A stretch of DNA of 64,000 bases from Haematococcus lacustris. Lineage: Eukaryota; Chlorophyta; Chlorophyceae; Chlamydomonadales; Haematococcaceae. Of the stretch, positions 52,977-63,842 are shown one piece after another. Positions within the stretch are counted from its first letter, which is position 1, and every line of letters begins with the position of its first letter. Below the pieces are notes generated by a model, which worked only from the letters and a program-made list of their open reading frames with translations, was not told the DNA's origin and did no database searches. A program made the translations under genes and the position numbers. Location: the NCBI GenBank assembly GCA_030144725.1, contig JASKMD010000026.1, forward strand, positions 5,559,140 to 5,623,139, read 5' to 3'.

Positions 52977-53184
52977 ACTGGTTCAGTGACATAGGAATGC
53001 GATGAGAACTGTTTTTTTACTGATGCCATCTTCTTGACGATGTAAGTACAAAGCACTGCCACGCTAGTCGGAAGCTGTCTACGAGTACGTAGTCAGCCAC
53101 AACGGCAACATGTCTCTGGCGGCTGCAGCCGGAGTTTAGTTCGCAGCCAGCCATGCATCCTGACCGCGCAGCAGCACTGTAACA

Positions 53185-55008
53185 TTTGGTTTCCTCGCAT
53201 CGATCATCGGCCTGTGCTCTTGCCTCACGCAACGCAGTACTTTTGGGCAGTACCTCCGGTGCAAGAACGCCGAAGGCTCACGCTGACCCATTAGCATCAT
53301 CGCAACGTAAGCTTGCCCAGCTGCTCTAACCGCTGACCTGCAGTGTTTGTACCTGCAGTGTTTCAAATGCCTACCCGCGAAAGCGGTGCCCACCTGCGAA
53401 AGCAGTGACTACCCGCGACAGCGGTGTTTACCTGCGTTAGCGGTGACTACCTGCGAAAGCAGTGCTTTACCTGCTGCATGCAGTGCTACCTGCTCCTTGC
53501 AGTGAACTCTGGACTCCGTACCTCGCGGGACCTTAGTACCTCGCGGGACCAGCCCGGCAGCTTAGCTTCACTTCGCAGCCGAGTCAACATGCAGCTCGCT
53601 TGCACGGCTGCGCACACCACCGTCAACCCCACCACCACCCTCACGACACGTTGACATTGTAAAGCCAGCCATGTTTCATTGGTTGTGTCTCTTATTCACA
53701 AACACACTACACCAGTCCATTAGGGCACACAGTCGGGCCAAAGCACCAAGCACGGTGCCATCAAAGCCATTAGCACGGTTACAAACCATCACAGTACACT
53801 GGCTCAGCCTTCCATCATGCCATCTCCTCCCCCTAACCCACCATCATGGCACCAATCCTTCTCACAATAACAGAACCTCAAATGACGCAACCACACGGCT
53901 GTTACACAACACAAAACAAGCACAGAGCACAACCAATGGCAGCAAGGCACCCTCCACCTCAACCATTAGCATGCACAACATAATGACACAACTCAAACAT
54001 GCAGCTGTACCACAGTCTGCTGACGAGCCAGCTCTTGCTGCCTACCTGGGAGCACACACCACCACTAGCTGTTGAGCTGTGAGCACATCCATATGCTCAC
54101 ATGACGCTGACACCACCTGACCCACTGACGCCAACTGACACCAGCCGCTGAGCTGTGCGCATACACAAGACACATACTCCAGCTACCCACAATTCACACC
54201 AAGGACAACCTGCAGCAGCAGGTCAGCACATCATTGGCATGACAAGCAGAGCTAGACCAGCTCAGCAGCCAGCCACAGCTCTCAAGCCGCTAGCGGCACA
54301 GCTAGTGCACACTCTGGCAACCCAGGCAACACCTAGGGAAGCACACAACGACAACACACGCAGAGGGCGCGTCAAACGTCCTGGGGCAATGAGACTCCGA
54401 ACAAATACAACACAACGCAGGGGAAAGAAAACCCGAACACACACAGCAAGGGGCGCGTCTAACGTCCTGGGCAATGAGATCCCGAACAAATACAACACAA
54501 CGCAGGGGAAAGAAAACCCGAACACACACAAACACGAAGGAGTAACTCTCCACACGCAGATGTACAGTACCAGCGCCACCGAGCGGCTGCACTGGCTGGC
54601 AAGAAGGCCGGTTCACGTCGAGAATACCACATGCGTCGCACAATGGTGTCTTCCATGTGCACAACAGTTCGGTTCACCCAACTGTTCACGGTTACCACCA
54701 CCTCTATCAATCACAACATCTACCAACTTCTCTTGCTACCACCTTCTCTTGCTTTCTTATGCATCATGCGGCTGCTCATTTCATTCCTTGACAACGTCTT
54801 CTAACACCAGAGTGGAGAACAAGACAACATCGAGACCCTTAGCTCGTGCTCTCTTGCACGTGGTGTGCATGTAACGCGTTGCATGACTGCTTGTTTGCAT
54901 GTAGCCTGTGCATGTCTGCTTTTAACCGCCTGCCTGCTTTGTGTTCGAATGACTGTCTCACCCAGACGATGCAAGCTCCGGGACGTAGCTTTTTGGAGTG
55001 GGGGAGAG
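53185..55008 (+). other. Interior of the non-coding LTR element
   Basis: No Gag or Pol motif in any frame. It starts with repeats of 'acctgcgaaagcagtg'-type units (53370-53500) and contains an ~88-bp tandem duplication at 54364-54540 ('ggcgcgtcaaacgtcctgg'). Composition is A/C-rich on this strand, unlike the host genes. Confidence 0.7.
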
Positions 55009-55424
55009 TGTTACAGTCCTGCTTTGAACCTAGAATGCATGTGTTTTGAAATGCGCATGCAGATCTTTCCAGCCCTGCATGCGATATCCGGGTTTGTCAT
55101 ATCTTTCTTTGTCATGACGGTTGTTAGTTGTTCTGGGCTTACTTCAGCCGGAGCGCTGCAAAGTGTCGGGGGATTGAAGGGTGTTCAAGGACTTCTGCGG
55201 GACTCTAGATCGGATGACTGGTTCAGTGACATAGGAATGCGATGAGAACTGTTTTTTTACTGATGCCATCTTCTTGACGATGTAAGTACAAAGCACTGCC
55301 ACGCTAGTCGGAAGCTGTCTACGAGTACGTAGTCAGCCACAGCGGCAACATGTCTCTGGCGGCTGCAGCCGGAGTTTAGTTCGCAGCCAGCCATGCATCC
55401 TGACCGCGCAGCAGCACTGTAACA
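55009..55424 (+). repeat. Intact right LTR of the non-coding element
   Basis: 416 bp. It gives the empty-site sequence against which the hAT-like and Gypsy-2 insertions in the left LTR can be read. Confidence 0.95.
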
Positions 55425-55614
55425 AGCTTTGTACCGCTGCAAGCTAGCTAGCAACAAGCTGCCACCAACCACCTCAAAGTTGCTGAAAAACCAGCTGCAA
55501 GAGTTGTGGGCTGTGGTGGGCAATGGGCAGCCCACCGTGAAGCCCGTGCGGAACATGCACATAGCTGACTGGTTGGATGCTCTGGCGATGCACATGTCAC
55601 CTGTCACAAACTAG

Positions 55615-56635
55615 ACCCATGATTGCCATCACACACCTCAACATAGACACCTTGGCATGCCTTCCTGCAGCCAAATAGGATGGCACATGGTGGTAGTGAG
55701 AGGACATGAGGTCGGGGGACTGCATACCCATGTAAGTGCTGAACGCATCGTCACTGCCACATGAAACTTGGGTTGCAGTTTCATTGGAGTGATAACAGGC
55801 CACTAGCAAAGTGGCATACGATTTTATTAGTTTTCATGGTTGTGGCATGGCTGGGCGTGCCATGGGCTTGCTGTGAAGCTGTCACTCACACCTCACTTGC
55901 ATGTTGCAACAATCTTACCTATTATGTAGATGTGCTTGCTACGGACACATGTGTGTGACAAGGGTCGCGGATGGAGCCCTTGCTAGTGCCTGGCGCCGGT
56001 CACAGGAACACCGAATTCCGGTCAGTCAAGGCATGGGGCATGTCGCGTTTGATGGTGCTGCGCCACTTACTAAGTGTAACTAGGACTATAGATGCACCTC
56101 CAGCCACCGTCGCGCTCGACTGGGCAGTCACGTGACAGTGCACGGTGCTGCGATAGGCATTCTGACCCGTGCGACCTTACAACTACAAGCCTCCAGTAGC
56201 AAGCTTGCGTCTCAAGCACATTCAATGTGGAGGGCGCCACAGGCTTCAGGCCAGGCACAACCATCAGCGGGATACAGCGCAAAAGTACGATTGCAACGCA
56301 CCAGGCGCAACTGCTATCCGTGGCCTATGGGCTCCGTTCGTCAAAATTTGAATTTTCCTCAGGGCGTGTCACAGCTGAGCGACAATGTCGCCCTCAGGGC
56401 GACGCTGAGGGCGACTTTGTGTTGAGCAGGGGCGGGTTGATGCTTGTTAAGCACATCAGGCCCCGGACTTGGGAACGCTTTGCCATGCTTTTCACTGGCC
56501 GCAGCCACCTGCATGGTCACATGGGGCAATGCACATGTCATAGGAACACGCAGCGGGTATGCAATGTCGCCCTCAGGGCGACGCTTGTGTTGAGCAGGGG
56601 CGGTGGCGTCATTCGCAGTTCGGTGGTTTAGATTC
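55615..56635. other. Repeat-rich flank before the XRCC4-like gene
   Basis: Contains the inverted-repeat copy 56086-56138, two copies of 'gtcgccctcagggcgacgct' (56387-56407, 56567-56587) and the repeat 56544-56570 shared with 46081. No gene recognised. Confidence 0.4.
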
Positions 56636-58955
56636 ATGCCTGAGACCGATGCACACGTGGCTGCCACCGTGCACTTCAAACAGCTCCACCTGCAAGGCGA
56701 GCAACCGCCCGCTTTTGTCCTTGTGACGTGGAAGTGCTCAAAGAGCTTCGACATCCAACTCACGAATGGCAATGAGTGCTGGGCTGCAGAAGGTGCGCAA
56801 TTCAACGTCATCGCGTGACAGTGGACGGTGGAGCCGTGTGCCTTGTGCCGTGTGACGGCCATTTCAGCCAGGCTGCCTTGTTCTTGCAGATAGGCCAAAA
56901 GCTAGAGAAGTCGGCTGCTAACATAGCTGGTCTGCTGGTTGCAGCAATTGAAACAGCACAACAACACAGGCCATCCATGACCACCCTGCCTGTGTCCCCT
57001 CTGCTGTGACCCCACCCTGCAGCTGTGACGCCACCCCAGGACCATGTGTTGGATGATGACACCTGGCTCGCGATGTGCCAGGCGGCATTCTGCCAGCTAT
57101 CACCCAGCCAGGACTTCCAGTTCTCTATCAGCCAGAGGCCCAACGTCACTGGAGTCTCGGTGAGTGGCCATGGCAGGGTCACCACACCAGCCTTTGTGCA
57201 GAAAACGGTCCTGGATGCACACTTTCCAGTTTAGGCTACTCGTCATTGCTTGCCCATCCAACATCCTGGCTCCCTAACTACCAACTTCCAAACTGCAGTT
57301 TCCCCAAGTGCCTTGGCAGCCTGCACTCTGAACTGGCAAGGCAACAGACTCACTTGTACATATGGGCCGCATGGGAGGCTGGCTTGCATGCACCTTACTG
57401 CAGTTGAGCTTTGCATGGACACATGAAGGGGTGGCGGACGGGGAGGTTGAGAAGTTGAGCATCCGGGTCCCTCTGCTGCCGGTGCCAGACAATGGAGAGG
57501 CCATGCGGGGCATCCTCAACCGCATCTGTCACGACTATTGCCAGCTGCTGGTGAGCTGAGCCAGGAGTAGGAACGGGCTGGGAGACTCACACGTTGGTGA
57601 ACGCATGTTACGTCACAGTAAGGCTACTTGTGTACCTGGCAGTGCTTACTAATGCAGCATAGTAGGAGAGAGCCTTCCACCTAAACTATTGCCTAACCCC
57701 TGTGACAGGGCTACAGCCTAGAGTTGGCATGACATGCATGCACTAATTGCAAGCTCATGACAGCTGAACGGGCACATACACTATTGAGCCTCAGCCGGCT
57801 GCTGCTGCTGCTGGGCCTTGGGTGGCTGGTCTTGCAGCCGCTTGTAGCCCAGCTCAGGGTACTCCTTGGCCTTGGCTGGCAGCTTAGGCAGGTCCAGCCA
57901 CTAGCACAACTCCAGTGGGCGCCACCTGCTCTCCCCCATGCGCTGCATGTTCAATGCCACGTCGCAGTCCCTGTCCAGCCACCTGCCTGGCTGTGGTGCT
58001 GGCTTGGCTTTGGTAGCCTTGCCCTTGGCCTTGCCTTTTGGTAAGCTGGGTAGGCTCAGCAGCCTGCTCAGCCTTGGTGCGCTTGCCGTGCTTGGCTGGC
58101 GGGGGAGTGCTGGGCCCAGGCTCTGAGGTTGCTGGCTGTGCGGCTGCCTGGCTGCTGCATGTGGGCTGTGGCAGGATGCGGGGGGGCACTACCAGGCACC
58201 ACAGCAGGCCCCACGCTGGCTGGTAACGGCTGCCTGGTTTTTGCTGGGCCCCGCTTTTGTTTGGCGGTGCCCTTCCACTTCTTCCGAGTCGTTGCACCGC
58301 TAGGTGCTGTGCCATGAGACGACTGTGACCTTTTCAAGCAACTTGGATTTTCACGGCTGACTTTCACGGAGTGATGAACATCAAGGCAGCCTCGATCAGC
58401 ATAAATCAGTCTCACATACATGTACAGTGCAGCACGAAGCATACACCAGCATGCACTTGAACCACTGCGCCATTGAACCGCAGCTTGTGGCAGGGCAAGC
58501 CCAGATCCCGGCTTTGCCGGCAGCACTATAGGAAGAGCCAGCTGCACTGCCAGTGTTTAAATCAAGCACAATGGGTGCCTGGCTGTCTGCTGTGTGTGCA
58601 GGGGTCTGTCCAGGGGCTGCAGGCCAGCTGCAGCGCACAGGCGGCTCTGCTGCAGGACAGGGACCGTGAGCTAGAGCAGTTGACAACCAGCAGCAAGGCT
58701 CGGGACAGGGAGCTGTTCACCAAGGCAGGTGCCTCTGTACCGCTTCTGCACCTGCTGGCACTGAATGCTTCCATTTGATGGCGGGTAACCACAGGCGAGC
58801 CCCCTTGCAGGGCATGGCTTGCATGATGGGGAGTGTTGCTGCTAATAAACCCTCTGGTGGTGCTGTATCCAGCAGGCTTACCTCTAGACCACATGCATGG
58901 CCACGATAGCACACTGGGCTCCACCTCATTGCTCGTTGCATGTGCACAGGATGTG

Positions 58956-59003
<48 letters not shown>

Positions 59004-59007
59004 CCCG

Positions 59008-59079
<72 letters not shown>

Positions 59080-59083
59080 CCCG

Positions 59084-59143
<60 letters not shown>

Positions 59144-59147
59144 CCCG

Positions 59148-59211
<64 letters not shown>

Positions 59212-59239
59212 CCCGCCTGCCTGTCCACCTGCCTGCCCA

Positions 59240-59275
<36 letters not shown>

Positions 59276-59279
59276 CCCG

Positions 59280-59343
<64 letters not shown>

Positions 59344-59347
59344 CCCG

Positions 59348-59419
<72 letters not shown>

Positions 59420-59447
59420 CCCGCCTGCCTGTCCACCTGCCTGCCCA

Positions 59448-59495
<48 letters not shown>

Positions 59496-60197
59496 CCCAC
59501 CTGCCTGCCTGCCTGCCTGCCTGCCCGCCTGCCTGTCCACCTGCCTGCCCACCTGCCTGCCTGTGTCTACAGTTTACCGTCCTACACAACAACCAGGTGG
59601 CCAAGCTGCAGGAGCTTGAGCAGCAGCGGGTGGCATTGCAGGATGAGGTGCAGAGGTTGCAAGCGCAGGTCCACAGTGCAAGGGCCCCTGCCCCCACATG
59701 TCAGGTGAGGGCTGGGTGCACTTTGAGCAGGGGGCTGCTCTGAGGTGGAGAACAGAGGGGAGGGTAGAGGCCAGGTAAGTGGAGGAGGAGAAGGAGTAGA
59801 GTATGATAGATATTAAGGAATATCAGGGGGTGGAGGGTCCAGCAGGCCCCTCATGCCAGGGAAGCTGTCGGCAACGCTTGCCCATCTTGTCTCACCTTGC
59901 CCACCTTTGCTTGTCTCGTCGCACCTTGTCCACCATGCCCATCTCGTCCCACACTTAGCCCCATCTCGTCCCACCTTTAGCCCCATCTCGTGGCTGGGGT
60001 TGCCTGTGCTTAGTAAACGTACCATCTTATTGGCTTTATCAAGGGTGCCCATGGGCGGGATGTGCAGGCATGTGTAGGCGCTACTGTTGTGCACCGGGCC
60101 GAGGTCAGCGGCGATGCTGCAGTACAAGCCAAGGGTGGTGGCTCCAGCTGAGGCCAACACCAACAGCAGGAGCCGCAGGAGGAGTCAGCTCAGCTGA
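56636..60197 (+). CDS. XRCC4-like non-homologous end-joining factor
   Basis: Exons: 56636-56792, an unresolved short exon (possibly around 56950-56990), 57040-57159, 57404-57550, 58602-58724, 59573-59704, 60123-60197. Phases agree from 57040 on. The head domain shows 'AFVLVTWKCSKSFDIQLTNG' ending before CW, 'TWLAMCQAAFCQL' and 'LSFAWTHEG', aligning with plant XRCC4; 'EAMRGILNRICHDYCQLL' starts the long helix; the coiled coil includes 'RELFTKFTVLHNNQVAKLQE', the counterpart of the XRCC4 stretch that binds DNA ligase IV. Length about 255-270 residues, as in plants. XRCC4 scaffolds ligase IV at double-strand breaks in the nucleus. Intron 57551-58601 holds a Fanzor relic, the next intron (GC donor, AAG|GCAGGT) a 600-bp CCTG array. 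Divergence keeps confidence moderate. Confidence 0.72.
57640..58320 (-). pseudogene. Fanzor family 1, copy D, internally deleted, in an XRCC4 intron
   Basis: On the minus strand an NLS-exon remnant (KKWKGTAKQKRGPAK, initiator lost, near 58215-58290) is joined directly to the zinc-ribbon region ('GLLWCLVVPP'), the proline linker, a mutated RuvC-III ('DRDCDVALNMQRMGES') and tail, ending at the stop 57781-57783. A shortened right end follows (57640-57775, 'caattagtgcatgcatgtcatgccaactct'). RuvC-I and II are missing. Antisense to the host gene. Confidence 0.75.
58952..59563 (+). repeat. (CCTG)n tetranucleotide array, about 150 units, in an XRCC4 intron
   Basis: 612 bp of near-pure 'cctg' interrupted by ccCg and a few 'gtccacctgcctgcccacc' blocks. 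It lies between the exons 58602-58724 and 59573-59704, ending 9 bp before the 3' splice site. Long frames on both strands (PACL / RQAG repeats) are artefacts. Confidence 0.97.
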
Positions 60198-60334
60198 GCG
60201 GCGACAGCTAAGCTAAGCCCTCGTCCATCGTGCAGCCTAATCCTGCTCGTACCACTAGATTGTGTTTGGGAGGTAGAATGGGCATGGGCATCTCGACTTG
60301 CTGGATGGATTGATGTGCGTTCTTCTCCAGCAGC

Positions 60335-60339
60335 TGTAA
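60335..60339 (+). terminator. Polyadenylation motif of the XRCC4-like gene
   Basis: TGTAA 138 bp after the stop codon, the signal typical of green algal mRNAs. Confidence 0.5.
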
Positions 60340-60540
60340 GGCTGAGTAGCACATAGAGTCATTACGACAAACATCAAGGCGGCACAGGGCGCGAACTCAC
60401 AACATGTAGATATTTAGGAAGGGACAACTTCCCCTATGTGGCTGGCCTGCGCACACACATCCCCGAAATTCATACGCGTCGCCGCAATGTTGACCAGCAG
60501 CTTGCCACGAGGTTTGCAAAGTGGGTTTGGCGGGCCAAGA

Positions 60541-61218
60541 CGTGATTTCACTACCAGCCTTTGGGCAGCCGGTCATTGACCAGCTTGTAGCCTTGCTGGT
60601 ACTCCTTGCCAATGGGGGGCAGAGCCTCAAGGTCATCCCATTGGCACAACTCTATGGGGCGCTGCCTGCTCTCCCCCCAATGCGCTGCAAGTTCAGGCAC
60701 CCGTTGGTGTCCCGGTCCAGCCACCTGCCCCCTGGGGGGGCTTGGGGTGGTGGGGCTGGGCCAGGTGCTGCAGGGAGGGGCTGGGCTGGGGGAGGGGGAG
60801 GTGGGGCCTGGGCGGGGGGCCCCTGGGCTGGGGGTGGGGTGGGGTCCTGGGCAGGGGCAGGGGGGTCCTGGGCTGGGGGAGGGGGGGGGGCCTGGGCAGG
60901 GGGAGGTGGGGCCTGGGCTGGGGCAGGGGGCGGAGGGTTGGGCGGCACCTGATGGCACCACGACAGGCCCCGCACATACTTTGCATGCCGCAGGCTCCAG
61001 GCTGGGCGTAGCTTCGGGGGGGGCCTAGCCTGTCGTTGAGCTTTGCGGCTTACCTGCTGCACTCTGCGCGGGGGAGACGGGCCGCTTTCGTTTCCGCCTC
61101 GGGGGCATCTCAGGGATTTAGTTACATTATCCAAGCGGAGTGGCCGTGTTGGGGTATGCATCAGGTTGGCATCTAACAGGAGTGTCGGCAACCGAAGTGG
61201 GGCGGAAGTGAGGTCCAT
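60541..61218 (-). pseudogene. Fanzor family-2 C-terminal fragment
   Basis: Minus strand: 'RPAWSLRHAKYVRGLSWCHQ', the zinc-ribbon region, which parallels 'RGLMWCPVV' of family 1; a proline linker (array 60740-60935); RuvC-III 'RWLDRDTNGCLNLQRIG', a frameshift from extra G bases, then 'IELCQWDDLEALPPIGKEY' and the stop near 60551. No right end follows; the sequence breaks off at about 60540. 5' limit uncertain. Confidence 0.65.
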
Positions 61219-61219
61219 T

Positions 61220-61819
61220 ACATATCAATTATATGGAGCATGTTGTCCCCACAGTGCCAGTGCCAGTGGCTCAAAGCATTGCTCCAGGGCATGGCATGTC
61301 ATCGTGCCAGGTCATGCTGCCAGGCCAGTATGCACATATGATGCTGAGCGCAGCAGCATGCCTGCTTCCAGCGCCCCACCAAAGCCTCCCCACCTTGCCT
61401 TGTGTTGCCTTGAGGTGTCCCTACCTTTCTTCTAACATGCACCAACTCACACTAAGTGCAGGAAGGCTGAGCCCATCGAGCTGCATGCATGGTTCTGCAG
61501 CCATGAGCCATGCAATCAGGGCTCCTGCAGGCCCCCCTTCAGCCTCCCAGCATGCATCCAACTGAAACCTAGCTCAGTGAGGGCCTGAGTCATCCAGCCC
61601 AGAGGGCACTTCATCGCAGCCCACATACAACCTCCACCCTTCTTCCTTCTGAGAGAGAAAAATGGCTGTTGTGAACGAGCCGTGTGTGACCATCCCACCA
61701 CCACTCATGCCACCTGCTGAATGAAGAGACCCCTTGGCAGCTGCCTTTTCAGCCGGGGTTGACTCTCTATTCCAGATCAGGTCTGAAGATCGTGCCCCAG
61801 CCAGAGGCTGGCCTCCTCC
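61220..61819. other. CK2-beta downstream region
   Basis: No coding signature recognised on either strand. Contains the CK2-beta 3' UTR, with no clear TGTAA. Confidence 0.4.
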
Positions 61820-63268
61820 TCAGAGGCTGTCCTCCTCCTCAACTGCCCCCGGCCCCCCTGCACTGGCAGCTGCAGGCCCAGCGGCAGCTACGCTGCCCAC
61901 ACCGTTGTTGCTGGTGTTGACAGTGGCTCCTGACCGCTGCCTGCTCTCAGCTGCAGCAATGCGCCGCTGGTTTGCACGAGGCGGTGCCTGCTCCCTGCAG
62001 CCCAATGGTGCCAGGCCAGAGGGCAGCCGGTGTCAGCAAGCTGCCAGGCTGCCCTGCCTGGGTGCTATAGCTGCAACAAGGCAGATAGTGGGAGAGTGAT
62101 GGGTCCCAACGCTGCTCTGCCAACAGCTGCAACAGCAGTGGCCCACCTGCTGCCATAGGCAGTGGCGTGCAGCTTGAAGCCAAACACGCGAGGCACGTAC
62201 AAGTCCACGCACTTGGGGGGTCGATACATGGGGTAGGTCATGAGCAGCAGGTGTGGCACGGTGGTGCCATAGTATGCCCCATCAATCGAGCATTGGTACT
62301 CAGAGCGAGGGTAGAAGATGTCTTCGCACTTGGGACAGAAAATCTGGGTGGTCGCACCAAGGCAACAGCCCAAGCCTGAGGAGAGGCCGTGGCCTACACT
62401 CGCTGGCTGGCGGCAAAGCGATGAAGGGAGCTGCCCTAAAGGCATGCGGGCATCATTGCAGCCCACCCACCATGTTGGCGTCTGCCGTGTAAGTGAGGCA
62501 ATGGTGGAACGCCTGCCCAAAGTGCAAGCAACTGTTGGGCCATGCAGCTTACCTTAACAGTACTCTGCCCGGGTACATCTGACGTGCCCACAGGCAGGCA
62601 AGGCTGGCCTTCACAGAGCACGCGTGGACAGCGCCCAAAGTCCACGTTTTTAAACTTCTCCAGCATGGCAGCCAACCCTCTGGCTGTGACAATGTACCTG
62701 ATGCAGCAAATTTAGGCAGAGACCGACAACCCCAGCTTAGAGCAGAACCTGCTATCGATACCCTCTTCTCTAAGAAACGTTGGGCAGCATGGCTGCCTCC
62801 CTTGGTGTTCTGCTGCTGCATAGGTTTGCACCTTTCTGTTTTGTGCGTCGTTGTGCATGTCCATGTACCTGGCATGTATGAGGCCATACAACATCTCAGC
62901 TGCACTCTCCAGCAACTCCTGCTGCTGGTCTGTGAGCATCACATCATTGGGCGCCTCGTTGTCCAAGATCATGTCCAGAGCGTAGTCATAGTAAGGCACT
63001 TGGGAACTCAGCCCCGACAGATTAAAATCGTCTTCAATATAATCTTCGTCCACCTCACAGAAAAACTCGTTCCCTCTCAAGCTGCAGAACCAAGAAATCC
63101 AGGTTGGCTCCTCCTGCAAGACGAGTCGCCGTCCGATTTGGCGACGCGACTTTAAAAGCAGCAGCCATGGGGCTCGCAGTGCACCTGATCGCTTGCAGAC
63201 TCGACAGCTTCGGAGTCTTCGCTATCTTCGCTAGATACTATTCTTGGGGCAGTGGGCGGGCTGTACAT
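61820..63268 (-). CDS. Casein kinase 2 regulatory subunit beta
   Basis: Exons (minus): 63185-63268, 62869-63113, 62553-62697, 62147-62343, 61820-61994; phases agree, 281 residues. An acidic serine-rich start ([13 protein letters not shown]), then the diagnostic '[22 protein letters not shown]', '[14 protein letters not shown]', '[18 protein letters not shown]', 'PVGTSDVPG' and '[11 protein letters not shown]'. The zinc ligands are Cys133, 138, 161 and 164, with the same spacing as the human protein. Two beta subunits dimerise through this zinc finger and bind catalytic alpha subunits to form CK2, a constitutive Ser/Thr kinase of nucleus and cytoplasm. An alanine/serine-rich tail of about 55 residues (last exon) replaces the conserved C-terminal peptide that contacts alpha, so this end is unusual or the last exon differs. 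All introns are GT-AG. Confidence 0.95.
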
Positions 63269-63554
63269 TGAGTTGAGGGCACGTGAATTGATAGTGACGT
63301 GCCGTGGAAAGCTAATGAGTGCAACTGATTGCAGTTTTAATTTATAACCGAATTTTGTTTGTAAGTGCTGGCGTAGCGCCTCCCGTTTACTCCTATCCAT
63401 CAAGCGGAGTGGCGTCTGATGCGTTGATCTGTCGCGCCCTGAAATACAATGAAGCGCTAAACAAACATAAAACTAACAGGAAAACCAGGAAAAAACAGGA
63501 AAACCAGGACATCGAAGGGAATTAGCGCCACAGTTAGCGAAGCGAGTTGGGATA
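63269..63554. other. CK2-beta upstream region
   Basis: AT-richer than its surroundings (63320-63500), consistent with a promoter region. No specific motif can be defended. Confidence 0.3.
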
Positions 63555-63842
63555 ATGCCTCGGACAGTTAGGTTGACCGTCAGGCCGACACGCCGCCAGA
63601 AAATGCACACCTTGATGAGGGGTGTGTCCGCTGCGGGTTTAGAGGAGGGCGCGGTCGTGCCGTCCGAAGTGGTGGAGGCGCGGCTCTACGACCAACTTGT
63701 GCTTTGGGTGGAGGCCTGCAGCAAGAGGGCGCTGCTCGCCAGCTTGCTGTTGGGCCTCATGGTGCGCGGCTGCTTCACACGCGTCACTGTACTTGCGGAT
63801 GGCCAGGAGCTCACACCGTTAGGGACATACACCGGTCCCTGA
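63555..63842 (+). CDS. Possible Fanzor N-terminal remnant (family 3), 95 codons
   Basis: MPRTVRLTVRPTRRQKMHT is basic, followed by a helical stretch 'YDQLVLWVEACSKRALLAS' and 'LLLGLMVRGCF'. This basic start and helix resemble the N-terminal region of Fanzor/TnpB proteins. The frame ends inside a copy of the family-3 right inverted repeat ('gttagggacatacaccggtccctgactcctgtgg', about 63819-63852), so it looks like a family-3 element with its middle deleted. Identification rests mainly on that repeat. Confidence 0.35.
   Translation: MPRTVRLTVRPTRRQKMHTLMRGVSAAGLEEGAVVPSEVVEARLYDQLVLWVEACSKRALLASLLLGLMVRGCFTRVTVLADGQELTPLGTYTGP

Larger units (their letters stand above)
46773..55424 (+). mobile_element. 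Non-coding LTR retroelement (LARD/TRIM-like) with two later insertions in its left LTR
   Basis: Right LTR 55009-55424 is 416 bp, TG...CA, with 'agtgggggagag' as polypurine tract before it. The left LTR is in three parts, 46773-46892, 48183-48275 and 52982-53184 (120+93+203 = 416 bp). Target duplication AGCTT at 46768-46772 and 55425-55429. The primer site 'tttggtttcctcg' follows at 53185. The 1.8-kb interior (53185-55008) has no gag or pol motif, so it depends on another element for movement. Confidence 0.92.
46523..55614 (+). pseudogene. Reading frame of unknown function split by the LTR element
   Basis: Before 46772 the frame reads 'MQQEEAKQYAADKATDKG', then 'RHLQAVA'; after 55424 it reads 'YRCKLASNKLPPTTSKLLK', 'LQELWAVVGNG' and ends at TAG 55612-55614. 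Removing the LTR element and one AGCTT copy restores one open frame through the junction. I do not recognise the family. Being bounded by inverted repeats at 46341 and 56138, it may be the gene of a small DNA element. Only the two ends of this interval are coding; the start is not known. Confidence 0.45.

Noticed and set aside
53671..54874. Gag-like frames inside the non-coding LTR element
   Set aside because: Thr/Asn/His-rich frames without capsid or zinc-knuckle motifs; composition alone explains them.
58562..59743. Long open frames on both strands (PACL and RQAG repeats, up to 326 codons)
   Set aside because: They are translations of the CCTG microsatellite inside an intron; a pure tetranucleotide is open in several frames.
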